64,000 nt of DNA from Cesiribacter sp964504565 (GCA_964504565.1 CAZDEY010000018.1:1-64000), one strand, 5' to 3'; shown: positions 53,485-61,404, counted from the first letter of the stretch. Numbers and translations: made by a program. Notes: generated by a model not told the origin, from the letters alone.

Positions 53485-54096
53485 ATGAAGAAATTTATTG
53501 TAGGCCTGGCCCTTCTATTGGTTAGCCAAGCCGGATATAGCCAACTGCAGTGGTACGGTAAAGTTGGGGGTGGAGCGGCCAGTATGTTAAAAAACCACGA
53601 AAATCGTGCAAAAGAATTTTTCGAATGGAAGCCTACCTATAGTATTGGAGTAGGTTCAACTTTTGAAATGACTAAACTCATTACTTTTAAAGGTGAAATT
53701 TCATATATTAATAAAGGATTCATGTTCCCAAGTTATCCAGAAAGCTATGGTTTTCATTTTCATGATTTAGGATTGCTAGCAAGTGTGAATGTAAAAGTAA
53801 TCGATAAGTTAGAAGCTGAATTAGGTGCTAGATATAGTTATGCTGTAGTTATTCTTGATGCCTACGGTGACAACTTTGACTCAGGATATCAAAGAGGCGA
53901 TCTTTCAGCTTTAATAGGTGGCAGATTTTATTTGAATGATAAGTTAGCACTAAACCCACGCTTTCAGTATGAGTTGACCTCAGCACTAAATGAATCTAAT
54001 GTATTTTATACTGAAGATGGGGAAAATGAAATTGAAGGTCCAAAATTCACTTGGCGCCACATCCAAGCCCTCCTCTACCTAGAATACTACTTTTGA
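53485..54096 (+). CDS. PorT-family-like outer membrane beta-barrel protein
   Basis: 203 residues from the ATG at 53485 (the frame also opens at 53455, but only MKKFIVGLALLLVSQAGYSQ is a signal peptide). The mature part has the alternating strands and turns of an eight-stranded barrel (LQWYGKVGGGAASML, YSIGVGSTFEMTKLITFKGEISYINKG, HDLGLLASVNVKVIDKLEAELGARYSYAV, ALNPRFQYELTSA) and ends with a C-terminal aromatic (YLEYYF). The function of this barrel type is usually unknown. The stop overlaps the TTG start of the next gene in TTGA, so the two are coupled. AT-rich compared with neighbours. Confidence 0.82.
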   Translation: MKKFIVGLALLLVSQAGYSQLQWYGKVGGGAASMLKNHENRAKEFFEWKPTYSIGVGSTFEMTKLITFKGEISYINKGFMFPSYPESYGFHFHDLGLLASVNVKVIDKLEAELGARYSYAVVILDAYGDNFDSGYQRGDLSALIGGRFYLNDKLALNPRFQYELTSALNESNVFYTEDGENEIEGPKFTWRHIQALLYLEYYF

Positions 54097-55205
54097 AAAC
54101 GTTCTTTAAGGTTCTCAGGTTTATAGCACTGGCACTGCTGGCGCTGGTTATGCTTACATTTATGGTCCGTTACCTGCACAAATCTTTCGGCCTGCCGCCG
54201 CAGAAAGAAGCCTATCAAGATTCTCCCTACTACAATTTTGAAGAAGGAAAATTTATAAACCCAATTGAAACCCCCATGATGGGGTTTAGAGACTCGGGGC
54301 CGGTACTAAAGCGGTTTTTAACCAGAAAGGTAGAAAAACAACCCTCCTCCGCTTATCTCTTCCGCGAACAGGAACTTCCGGCGAACGAAGCCGATACGCT
54401 GCAAATTAACTGGCTGGGGCACGCTACCGTACTACTGCGCAGCGGTTCGGCTACCATACTAACCGATCCGGTGCTGCTGGGGCGGGCATCGCCCTTTAGC
54501 TTTGTGGGGCCGGCCCGCTTCTTTCCTTCCCCCATAGCGATAGATAAGTTACCCCTAATTGATGCCGTAGTTATCAGTCACGATCATTACGATCACCTCA
54601 GCTACGAAACCTTGGTAGCCCTACACCATAAGGTGGGTCAGTTTTACGTGCCGCTGGGCGTAGCCGAAACCCTAATCTACTGGGGCATTCCGGCCGAAAA
54701 GGTTACGGAAATTACCTGGTGGCAAACCGTAGAAACGCCGAAGTTTACGGTCACCGCTACGCCCGCCCGGCACTTCTCCGGCCGCTTTCTAACCCAGAAC
54801 AACACCTTCTGGAATTCCTACAGTATAAAACTGGGCGGCAAAAAGATTTACTTCGGCGGCGACTCCGGTTACTTTCCCGGCTATACCGAAATTGGCCAAA
54901 AGGCCGGCCCCTTCGATTTAACCCTAATGCCCATTGCCGCTTACGATGAGGCCTGGGCTAACATTCACTTGAACCCGGAAGAAGCCGTGCAGGCCCACCA
55001 GGATGTGCGGGGGAATTACCTGCTGCCAATACACTGGGGCACGTTCGATTTGGCGCTGCACAGTTGGTACGAACCCATGGAGCGGCTGGAAACCGCCGCA
55101 ACTTCTTCCCGAACCAAGCTGCTTACGCCCGAGCCCGGCTGCTGGCTTAGCCTGAAGTCGGAGACTGATGGGCGGTGGTGGGAGGAGTACCGCCAACAAA
55201 AGTAG
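54093..55205 (+). CDS. metallo-beta-lactamase-fold hydrolase (NAPE-PLD/UlaG-like)
   Basis: 370 residues from a TTG at 54093, which overlaps the upstream stop as TTGA; the frame extends further back to 54051. An N-terminal membrane anchor (FIALALLALVMLTFMV) precedes an MBL domain: INWLGHATVLLR, ILTDPVL, VVISHDHYDHLSYETL (zinc motif HxHxDH), ATPARHFSGRF, IYFGGDSGYFPGY and LLPIHWGTFDLALHSW. The Trp-Leu-Gly-His-Ala-Thr opening and the layout are those of the NAPE-phospholipase D-like group. Substrate unknown, possibly a phospholipid or phosphodiester. The active site should face the periplasm if the anchor is N-in. Confidence 0.88.
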   Translation: MKTFFKVLRFIALALLALVMLTFMVRYLHKSFGLPPQKEAYQDSPYYNFEEGKFINPIETPMMGFRDSGPVLKRFLTRKVEKQPSSAYLFREQELPANEADTLQINWLGHATVLLRSGSATILTDPVLLGRASPFSFVGPARFFPSPIAIDKLPLIDAVVISHDHYDHLSYETLVALHHKVGQFYVPLGVAETLIYWGIPAEKVTEITWWQTVETPKFTVTATPARHFSGRFLTQNNTFWNSYSIKLGGKKIYFGGDSGYFPGYTEIGQKAGPFDLTLMPIAAYDEAWANIHLNPEEAVQAHQDVRGNYLLPIHWGTFDLALHSWYEPMERLETAATSSRTKLLTPEPGCWLSLKSETDGRWWEEYRQQK

Positions 55206-55250
55206 CCTAGTGCACTGGAACGGCCGTACATTTCTACTATCTTGTTGGGT

Positions 55251-55883
55251 ATGAAGTGGAATCTTGCCCTACCCGCCGGCCGCCCCCTGCGCTTGGTTTT
55301 GCTGCGGATGTTTACCGAGCTACTTGTAGTGTTTGTGGGTGTATACGCCGCTTACTACTTAGCTACGCTGCGTGAGGCCCGCCAAGCCCGGCTAACCCGT
55401 ATTGCTTTTTACCAAAGCTTTGTGGCCGAGCTGGAATTTATGAGCCAGCAGGCCAAAGGGGTGCTACATCAGGTTGAACCTGCCTTACAAGCCTACCAAG
55501 CCGATAGCTCGGCCCACCCGCCGTTGCCGGTACTGCCTAATTTATTCTTTCATAATGATGCCTACATTACCAAATCGGTATTTTCGCTAGACCACTACGA
55601 AGCCCTGGGACCCAACTTTGTAGCCAATATTAGTCGGGGCAGCGCGCTAATTACTCAGTTGGAAAGCACCTTAGCCAGCTACCGCCAGCACAGTTACCAC
55701 TACCTCCAGACTATGCCCGAGCCGGCTCAACTTTACGACCCTAACGGTCAGTTAAAGCCCCAATATGCCTGGCAACTGCACGAACTAAAGGTAATTCAGC
55801 AAACGGCAACCTGGCTAATTAGTGCTGCGGATGAGGGCGCTATACCGGCCACCAAGCAGTTAATTGCTGAGTTGGAGGAGTAG
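55251..55883 (+). CDS. membrane-anchored hypothetical protein
   Basis: 210 residues from ATG 55251; a TTG lies three codons earlier. One N-terminal transmembrane segment (LLVVFVGVYAAYYLATL) is followed by a helical soluble domain (EARQARLTRIAFYQSFVAELEFMSQQAKGVLHQVEPALQAY). The overall form is like the small hypothetical proteins with an FVGVYAAY anchor found in Cytophagales. No recognised domain. It begins about 45 bp after the MBL gene and may be co-transcribed with it. Confidence 0.7.
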   Translation: MKWNLALPAGRPLRLVLLRMFTELLVVFVGVYAAYYLATLREARQARLTRIAFYQSFVAELEFMSQQAKGVLHQVEPALQAYQADSSAHPPLPVLPNLFFHNDAYITKSVFSLDHYEALGPNFVANISRGSALITQLESTLASYRQHSYHYLQTMPEPAQLYDPNGQLKPQYAWQLHELKVIQQTATWLISAADEGAIPATKQLIAELEE

Positions 55884-56141
55884 CTACGGGTAAATAGCCA
55901 GTCTGTAGCAATATACCAGCTTAGTGGCGCAAGCTGGTAGGAGATGTATGATTGTCTATGCTAAAATAATTGGAAAAATGTGCTTAAGGCTAATCATATT
56001 TTATGCCCCGGTGGTAACTAAGTTATAAAAGCCAGGTATGCAGCAACAGTTTTAGGAGTTGATTGAAGAAAACCAACAGCAAGCCCAAGAAGCTTATAAC
56101 CAAATAGTAAAAGATAAAAAGTTACTACATTACCGTATAAT

Positions 56142-56507
56142 ATGAACCCCGAAGCCTTACGCCAATTTTGCCTAAGCCTACCCGCCACTACCGAAAGTTT
56201 CCCCTTCGATGAGCAAACGCTGGTATTTAAAGTAGCTGGTAAAATGTTTGCTCTGGTAGATGTTGACCAGTTTGAAAGCATCAACCTGAAGTGCGAACCC
56301 GAACGCGCCGCCCAACTGCGCGAACAGTACGAGGCTGTGCTGCCCGGCTACCATATGAATAAAAAGCACTGGAACACCGTACTGCTGAACGGTTCTTTAC
56401 CGAATAAACTTCTAAAGGAACTAATTACGCATTCTTACCAATTGGTAGTAGCCGGCTTGCCCAAAAGGGTGCGGGAGGAATTGCCGGACTTGAATGATGG
56501 ACTATAG
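56142..56507 (+). CDS. MmcQ/YjbR family protein
   Basis: 121 residues, the usual size of this CyaY-like alpha/beta family (DUF419). Hallmarks are CLSLPATTESFPFDEQTLVFKVAGKMFALVD, the Lys-Cys strand SINLKCEPERAAQLREQYEAVLPGYHMNKKHWNTVLL and the C-terminal ELITHSYQLVVAGLPKR. Proposed to bind DNA or other ligands; its function is unsettled. The ATG overlaps the end of a small degraded frame just upstream (56038-56145). Confidence 0.92.
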   Translation: MNPEALRQFCLSLPATTESFPFDEQTLVFKVAGKMFALVDVDQFESINLKCEPERAAQLREQYEAVLPGYHMNKKHWNTVLLNGSLPNKLLKELITHSYQLVVAGLPKRVREELPDLNDGL

Positions 56508-56638
56508 ACAGTAGACTACATAGTATGATGAGATCTTATATATAAATTTTTTAGCCTTGTAATAAATGGGCTGCATACCCCGGCCTTTGGCAACCTCTCA
56601 CTAGCATGCGCCTTCAGAGAGGAGGTAGAATGAACTAA

Positions 56639-56670
56639 TTTTGCGATTTTATATAAAATTAGTACCTTCA
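56639..56670 (+). promoter_or_regulatory. promoter of the candidate RNA
   Basis: TTTTG (56639-56643), 19-nt spacer, TACCTTCA (56663-56670), close to TTTG-N19-TAnnTTTG. Confidence 0.55.
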
Positions 56671-56676
56671 TAAATG

Positions 56677-56864
56677 CAAATGAGCCGATAGGAAATGAAA
56701 CCTACCGACTCAATTTGGCCCATCATCTAGGCAAAAAATGAAATGGGGAGTTGTTTAAGAATTGCAGCTGATGAAGCTGTTCTTAATTACCTTTCAGTCT
56801 GAATTTATTGACGAGACCATCCATTTCAGTATGTAGACAGGCTATCCTACTAGCCTGTTTTTTT
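56677..56864 (+). ncRNA. structured non-coding RNA candidate, ~190 nt (6S-like in size and layout)
   Basis: No ORF. After the promoter comes a hairpin (GAGCCGATAGG with CCTACCGACTC, 56682-56711), then a long-range stem TGAAATGG (56739-56746) with CCATTTCA (about 56820-56827) that encloses a second hairpin (TTAAGAATTGCAGC / GCTGTTCTTAA, about 56755-56786). A perfect terminator follows: ACAGGCTA/TAGCCTGT, six-base loop, T7 (56837-56864). Length, an autonomous promoter and terminator, and a closing stem around a largely unpaired interior fit a 6S-type RNA, but I cannot confirm the family. It is not tmRNA, RNase P RNA or SRP RNA as far as I can see. Confidence 0.55.
56837..56864 (+). terminator. 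terminator of the candidate RNA
   Basis: ACAGGCTA, loop TCCTAC, TAGCCTGT, followed by T6-7: a textbook intrinsic terminator with no coding gene upstream within 330 bp on this strand. Confidence 0.85.
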
Positions 56865-56990
56865 ATGTTCATTCAAATATAAACAATTATAATCTATTTG
56901 TACAAACGCTATATTTAAAAAATCATTAAAAAGTATTTAGCGGCCATGGTTATTGATGATAAAAAATGAGTTTATTAATCAAATCTGATT

Positions 56991-57100
56991 TTTTAAGTAA
57001 CTAAAGTTTACTGATTTATTAACTAAGGTTTGCTAGTTTATACTAAATATAACTATTTAAGTAACTAAAGTTTGCTATTTTATACTAAATCTAACTATTA
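56991..57100. repeat. AT-rich imperfect direct repeats
   Basis: Three imperfect copies built on AACTAAAGTTTGCTATTTTA followed by TACTAAAT.TAACTATT, starting near 56999, 57021 and 57063. They lie just downstream of asnB. Confidence 0.7.
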
Positions 57101-57150
57101 TGTATGAGTCAGTAATCCAATTTTTACTATTTAAAAATTCGTCACTATTA

Positions 57151-59058
57151 TTAAACAAAATACCGTTTCCACCAATGCTGAAATACAATTAGGGCCCAGA
57201 CTTTAGCGTGGGCGTCGCCGGGGTTGGCGGAGAAAAGCTGTTTTTTAAGTTTCTGAACCGCTTCTACGCTAAATACGCCTTGGGTTTCTACAAAATTGTC
57301 ATTAAGCCAGTTGTTCTCAATTTCGCTGCGTAGTTCGGTACGAAACCACTTAAGCAGCGGCACCTCAAAGCCGTGCTTAGGGCGCTGGTAGAGTTCCGGC
57401 GGCAGCAATTCGCGGAAGGCATCCTGCACGATGCGCTTTTTCATGCCCCGGTTAATTTTACTTTCGGCCGGTAGGCTAAAGGCCCACTCTACCACCTCGT
57501 GATCCAGAAACGGAACCCGTACCTCTAGTCCGTTAGCCATACTCATCAGGTCTACCTTCGTGAGCATATCGTTGGTCAGTACCAATTGCACATCGGTATA
57601 GAGCAGTTCGTTAATACTGGCCTTATGGCCAATGGGTTCCAGTATCCTGTTTTTGTATTCTGAAGTTAATTCCCCATTAAGCTTCTGGCGGCTTTCCGCC
57701 GAAAGCATACGGAGGCTTTCATCGGAACTGCTAAACGTAGCCCACTGCCAGTAGCGTTCGGCGGTGCTCAGCTTCATGCCCTCGGCAAAGCGCTGCAGTT
57801 GGCGTATTTTATTGCCCAGGGCTGAATTTCGGCTTTTGGGCAGAGCTTTCCATACCGGAAGCAGGGCGGCTACCAATTTCTCGGCCGCGCCGGGGTTAAG
57901 GCTGCGCCAGAACGCCATATGTTTATTGTAGCCGCTGAACACCTCATCGGCCCCATCGCCGCTTAGCGCAACAGTAGCAATCTTCTTGGTTTCTTTACTA
58001 AGAATGTATACCGGTATGGCCGAGGAGTCGGCAAAGGGTTCATCCAGATAGTCCAGTACGTTATGCAGGTGGGCGTATAAATCTTGGTTGGTTAGGCTGA
58101 AAACCGTATGGTTGGTGCCGTGCTTTTCGGCTACCAGTTTGGCATACTTGGTTTCGTCGAAGAAGGGCTCATCGCGATAGCCAATGCTGAACGTATTAAG
58201 CTGTTGTACGTGGCGGGCGGCCAGGGCGGTAATTACGCTGCTATCAATACCCCCGCTCAAGAAAGCACCCAGCGGTACGTCGGCAATCAGGCGGCGCTGC
58301 ACCGAGCGGTCCATAAGCTCCCGTAATTGTTCCTGCTGCTGCTCGTAACTCTTATTTTCCGGGTTTAGTCTAGCCGGGTCGTAGGGAATTTGGTACCACT
58401 TCTCCAACTTAAGTTCCCCGCCTTTTAGTTGTAGGTAGTGTCCCGGCATAAGCTTTTGTACGCCCCGCAGCATAGTGTGCGGGGCCGGTACGTAGTTTAG
58501 CTGCAAGTACAAGTGCAGGGCTTCGTAGTTTAACTCCTTGGGTATGCCGTAGGCCAGCAGGCTTTTCATTTCCGAAGCAAACAGCAAGCGGTCACCATCC
58601 TGATACCATAGCAATGGTTTAATACCCATACGGTCGCGGGCAATAAATAGCTCTTCGGTTTCGCTATCGAAGCAGGCAAAGGCAAAGAAGCCGTTTAGTT
58701 TGGGCAGCAGCGCCGGCCCGCCCCACTCGGCAAAGCCTTTAAGCAGTACCTCGGTATCGGTTTCGGAGTAGAATTGGTGGCCTAGTTTTTCCAGCTCGCT
58801 GCGGATAGCCTTAAAATTATATACCTCACCGTTAAAGGCAATGGTATAGCGGCCCTCGCGAGCCTGCATAGGTTGGTGGCCGTCGGGGGTGGGGTCTAGT
58901 ATGCTCAGGCGGCAGTGGCCCAGCCCTACGTGAAAGCCCAGGTAGGTTCCGTTATCGTCGGGGCCGCGCAAGTTTAGGGCTGCCGTGGCGTTGTTTAGGT
59001 TAATGAGGCTTATACGGCCAATTTCGTTGAAGGCGTAGGCTCCGGTAATTCCGCACAT
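57151..59058 (-). CDS. asnB: asparagine synthase (glutamine-hydrolysing)
   Basis: 635 residues. N-terminal class II glutaminase domain beginning MCGITGAYAF (Cys2 nucleophile, so the start is certain), with LNLRGPDDNGTYLG, GHCRLSILDPTPDGHQPM and AFNGEVYNF. The C-terminal synthetase domain has the PP-loop PLGAFLSGGIDSSVI and VALSGDGADEVFSGY. It makes asparagine, or amidates a related substrate, from aspartate, glutamine and ATP. It stands alone; no polysaccharide or exosortase genes are nearby, so ordinary asparagine synthesis is the best reading. The start codon lies four bases behind a -7 element. Confidence 0.95.
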   Translation of the reverse strand: MCGITGAYAFNEIGRISLINLNNATAALNLRGPDDNGTYLGFHVGLGHCRLSILDPTPDGHQPMQAREGRYTIAFNGEVYNFKAIRSELEKLGHQFYSETDTEVLLKGFAEWGGPALLPKLNGFFAFACFDSETEELFIARDRMGIKPLLWYQDGDRLLFASEMKSLLAYGIPKELNYEALHLYLQLNYVPAPHTMLRGVQKLMPGHYLQLKGGELKLEKWYQIPYDPARLNPENKSYEQQQEQLRELMDRSVQRRLIADVPLGAFLSGGIDSSVITALAARHVQQLNTFSIGYRDEPFFDETKYAKLVAEKHGTNHTVFSLTNQDLYAHLHNVLDYLDEPFADSSAIPVYILSKETKKIATVALSGDGADEVFSGYNKHMAFWRSLNPGAAEKLVAALLPVWKALPKSRNSALGNKIRQLQRFAEGMKLSTAERYWQWATFSSSDESLRMLSAESRQKLNGELTSEYKNRILEPIGHKASINELLYTDVQLVLTNDMLTKVDLMSMANGLEVRVPFLDHEVVEWAFSLPAESKINRGMKKRIVQDAFRELLPPELYQRPKHGFEVPLLKWFRTELRSEIENNWLNDNFVETQGVFSVEAVQKLKKQLFSANPGDAHAKVWALIVFQHWWKRYFV

Positions 59059-59062
59059 ATTG

Positions 59063-59070
59063 CAAATGTA
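59063..59070 (-). promoter_or_regulatory. -7 element directly before asnB
   Basis: TACATTTG on the minus strand, then CAAT and the ATG of asnB: same spacing as at 53473-53485. Confidence 0.5.
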
Positions 59071-59138
59071 GTTTTTCCTGAAGAAGGAGTTTGCTCCGGC
59101 CAGCCAAAATTACTTACTTTTATAGAAAAGCCAGGGAT

Positions 59139-59648
59139 ATGATACGTGCTGAAGTTTGGATATACTCTTTTTTACTTTTACTAGTAATGGCCGGCTGCGG
59201 CAGTAGCCGAAAGGCAGTAACTGCTACCGGTCAAAAAAATACTAAAGCTGCGGTAAGTGCCAACCCGGCCGATAAAGTGGTTAGCACCGCCCGAACTTAT
59301 ATTGGAACACCCTATAAATACGGCGGTAATACCAATAAGGGAATAGACTGCTCCGGGTTGTTGGTATGCTCGTTTAATGCGGCGCAGGTGCCTTTGCCCC
59401 GCGTAGCTGCCGACCAAAGCAAGGAAGGGAAGCCGATAAGTATTTACCAGGTTCAGCCCGGCGATTTAGTTTTTTTTGCTAAGAAGAAGGGCGGACACAA
59501 AGTTACGCACGCTGGTTTAGTTACCGAAATCCGGAGTAACCAGGAGGTAATTTTTATACACGCCAGCAGCAGTCGGGGTGTAGTAGAAGATAATTTGCAC
59601 AGCCCCTATTACCGAAGTGTATTTATAAAAGCCCGCCGCGTACTTTGA
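59139..59648 (+). CDS. NlpC/P60 (C40) peptidoglycan endopeptidase lipoprotein
   Basis: 169 residues from ATG 59139 (the frame opens at a TTG at 59091, but the later start gives a proper signal). Lipoprotein signal SFLLLLVMAGCGSSRK with the lipobox Cys, a short linker, then the NlpC/P60 domain: ARTYIGTPYKYGGNTNKGIDCSGLL (catalytic Cys), VQPGDLVFFAKK and VTHAGLVTEI (catalytic His). It cleaves stem-peptide bonds in cell-wall turnover, anchored in a membrane facing the periplasm. It is divergent from asnB. The promoter of the following tRNA gene overlaps its last codons. Confidence 0.94.
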   Translation: MIRAEVWIYSFLLLLVMAGCGSSRKAVTATGQKNTKAAVSANPADKVVSTARTYIGTPYKYGGNTNKGIDCSGLLVCSFNAAQVPLPRVAADQSKEGKPISIYQVQPGDLVFFAKKKGGHKVTHAGLVTEIRSNQEVIFIHASSSRGVVEDNLHSPYYRSVFIKARRVL

Positions 59649-59674
59649 TATATTAAAGCAGCCAATTATATTTG
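59644..59674 (+). promoter_or_regulatory. consensus promoter of tRNA-Ala
   Basis: TTTG (59644-59647), 19-nt spacer, TATATTTG (59667-59674), 10 bp before the mature tRNA 5' end. It overlaps the end of the NlpC/P60 gene and is the cleanest promoter in the window. Confidence 0.8.
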
Positions 59675-59684
59675 CATCCGCAAC

Positions 59685-59758
<74 letters not shown>

Positions 59759-59761
59759 CAC

Positions 59762-59792
59762 AAAGCCTCTTCATAAATGGAGAGGCTTTTTT
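59762..59792 (+). terminator. terminator of tRNA-Ala
   Basis: Stem AAGCCTCT/AGAGGCTT with a 10-nt loop and T6. Confidence 0.88.
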
Positions 59793-59800
59793 ATTAAGCA

Positions 59801-59921
59801 TGCCTGGCATGCAAGAGGTCATCGGCGGGGCCGTCATGCGTAATGGCGCAGCCTTCGACCCGTGCGGGTAGCATCCGATATTCACCACTCAAGCCTCTCT
59901 GGAAACAGAGAGGCTTTTTTG
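59801..59921 (+). repeat. damaged duplicate of the tRNA-Ala 3' half and its terminator
   Basis: 59801-59825 repeats 59714-59738 with one mismatch (anticodon arm into T stem). After an extra 28 bp (59826-59853), TTCGAC of the T loop recurs (59854-59859). After another 14 bp (59860-59873), TCCGATATTC of the T stem and acceptor recurs (59874-59883), then a second copy of the AGCCTCT-type terminator (59891-59921). The inserted parts contain the hairpin CCCGTGCGGG and flanking ATGC/GCAT. Confidence 0.85.
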
Positions 59922-59931
59922 TTTTTATAAT

Positions 59932-60524
59932 ATGAGTGTGAAATTTTCTTTAATAGCCTTTTCGTTCATTTTACTAGTAAGCTGTGGCGAGGGGGGCATA
60001 AAAATAAAAAGGCTACTAATTTAATATATCATCGAAATAAGGTAACTGAGAAACCAATTGGTTTGCCGGCTTCATTTCAAAAAACCAGCATGCAGGAACT
60101 TCAGAGTCTTTCGGAAACGGATAGTTCTGTAGCCTTTGTATTAGGTGCTTTGAATTTTTTAGAAAGCAAATTCACATTTACTGAGTCTAAGTCGCTTTAT
60201 TTTATTGAGTCAGGAAAAACCATAATGGGTATTTATCCTATGCAGGATGTAAGGATTAATAAATCACTGGCCGGAACATTTGTAAAGTCGTTGGCGCCCG
60301 CTATTCGGCAGCAGGGGAATGCTCGTTATATTAAGGATGAAACCAAGTTCTTAGAAAGCAGTTATGGTAAAATATTTAAAGTAAAAATCGAACGGGTATA
60401 TAGAAACGAAATGTATTTACAAACAATTTATTTTGTTAATGCTCAAAAGTCATTTGCCATTAATGTAATTTCTAGCAATAATAATGATCTAGAATTTAGT
60501 GTTTTACCGTTCCTGAAAAGGTAG
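59932..60524 (+). CDS. small lipoprotein interrupted in a G6 tract
   Basis: The ATG at 59932 opens a lipoprotein signal (SLIAFSFILLVSCGEGG, lipobox Cys at 18), but this frame stops at 60022. The next frame continues sensibly without a start of its own: GGHKNKKATNLIYHRNKVTEKPIGLPASFQKTSMQELQ, then an alpha/beta domain to 60524. Adding a single G to the GGGGGG run at 59991-59996 joins them into a lipoprotein of about 197 residues. No family recognised. It is either a homopolymer sequencing error or a contingency (phase-variable) locus. Confidence 0.7.
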
Positions 60525-60574
60525 TACTAGCCAAACTACAAAAGCTTGCAGTATAAATCTTCGTATGATATAAA

Positions 60575-60607
60575 ATTAACGACATTACTTAAAGTAATGT
60601 CGTTAAT
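60575..60607. repeat. 33-bp perfect palindrome
   Basis: Sixteen-base arms ATTAACGACATTACTT and their exact reverse complement around a single A. It sits between convergent genes. There is no T-run, so it is not a standard terminator, though it may act as one. Confidence 0.8.
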
Positions 60608-60674
60608 GAATGCCTTATTTGAGTTGCTGTTTCCCTACCAATCCTTAAATCCTAATTGATAATTATCAATTAAA

Positions 60675-61112
60675 TCAGCCAGCCGGTTCTTCATTAATGA
60701 AGCCACCTTCCTCATCAAAATCTAAGCGGTACTTGCCGGCGCTGTCATCTAGTAAAAGTTGGTAGCGGGTGCCTTTGGGGGTTTCGTATTTATAGCCTTC
60801 CAGATACTTCATTTGGGGGTGCGTATCTTTTAAGTATTGGTTGGAAAGCTCCGGCCACTGGTTTTTTTTCAGGCTGGTACGGGTTTGCAACCAAGTGCCC
60901 TTATCATCAAAAATTACCTGGGTAGGGTAGCCCTTTTCGGTGAAACTGGCTTGGTACCCTTGGTCTACCGTACTCCAGTTAGGTTGCAGTTGAGGATACT
61001 TAGCCCGAAATTTAACCTGTACGCGTTCGGGTATTTCCTGCGCTTGAATTGTAATGAAGGATGCACTTACGAAAAAAAATAGTGCGCTTAGTATAAAAAT
61101 CAGCCTTTTCAT
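60675..61112 (-). CDS. PepSY-like (DUF2874-type) exported protein
   Basis: 145 residues with a signal peptide (LIFILSALFFFVSASFITIQAQ). The mature part has the PepSY-like repeat pattern: VQVKFRAKYPQLQPNWSTVDQGYQASFTEKGYPTQVIFDDKGTWLQTRTSL and a second half PELSNQYLKDTHPQMKYLEGYKYETPKGTRYQLLLDD. Such Bacteroidota proteins resemble the beta-lactamase-inhibitor/PepSY fold and are periplasmic. Role unknown. Confidence 0.8.
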   Translation of the reverse strand: MKRLIFILSALFFFVSASFITIQAQEIPERVQVKFRAKYPQLQPNWSTVDQGYQASFTEKGYPTQVIFDDKGTWLQTRTSLKKNQWPELSNQYLKDTHPQMKYLEGYKYETPKGTRYQLLLDDSAGKYRLDFDEEGGFINEEPAG

Positions 61113-61172
61113 GTTGGGTTTATTTGCCTTATTATATGCGGTTTGGCATAATAATGTTACAGTATAGCCCAG

Positions 61173-61180
61173 TAGCTTTG
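61173..61180 (+). promoter_or_regulatory. -7 element before the small membrane protein
   Basis: TAGCTTTG matches TAnnTTTG, 50 bp upstream of the ATG at 61231. The -33 region is weak. Confidence 0.4.
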
Positions 61181-61230
61181 TAATTTAGCTACCTATCCGT
61201 ATTTTAGCGGCTGGCTTAGAAACCTTCACC

Positions 61231-61404
61231 ATGGAAAATATTACCCGATACATCGGTTTAATTCTTATAGTACTGGCTGCTATTATTATGATAGCCGGCT
61301 ACGCAATTTACGGCTCGCCTCCTAATGAATTTTTGGCTATATCCAGTATTATGGGCATTATTGGCCTGCTGGTGCAGGTTTTTGTAGGCCGCGCCGCTGA
61401 TTAG
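61231..61404 (+). CDS. small two-helix membrane protein (57 residues)
   Basis: The ORF reads MENITRYIGLILIVLAAIIM, then IAGYAIYGSPPNEFLAI, then SSIMGIIGLLVQVFVGRAAD. It has two hydrophobic helices joined by a GSPPNEF turn. ATG start, in-frame stop, a -7 element upstream and codon use like the neighbours. Likely a real small membrane protein; no family recognised. Confidence 0.6.
   Translation: MENITRYIGLILIVLAAIIMIAGYAIYGSPPNEFLAISSIMGIIGLLVQVFVGRAAD

Larger units (their letters stand above)
56508..57150. other. 640-bp non-coding region: candidate RNA gene and AT-rich repeats
   Basis: No coding ORF. From left: a REP-like GC-rich block (56575-56627, CCTCTC/GAGAGG), a promoter (56639-56670), a structured RNA candidate ending in a terminator at 56864, then AT-rich DNA with three imperfect repeats (56991-57100) downstream of asnB. 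Confidence 0.7.

Noticed and set aside
54051..54092. Upstream TTG start for the MBL-fold hydrolase
   Set aside because: It lies deep inside the barrel gene and adds a Pro-rich leader; the TTGA junction at 54093 is a better coupled start.
56038..56145. Small frame MQQQF-stop-ELIEENQQQAQEAYNQIV just before the MmcQ gene
   Set aside because: Interrupted by an amber codon at 56053 and only about 35 codons; probably a decayed gene remnant, so not listed as a gene.
57151..59058. asnB as part of an exosortase or capsule cluster
   Set aside because: No glycosyltransferase, exosortase or polymer export gene is nearby.
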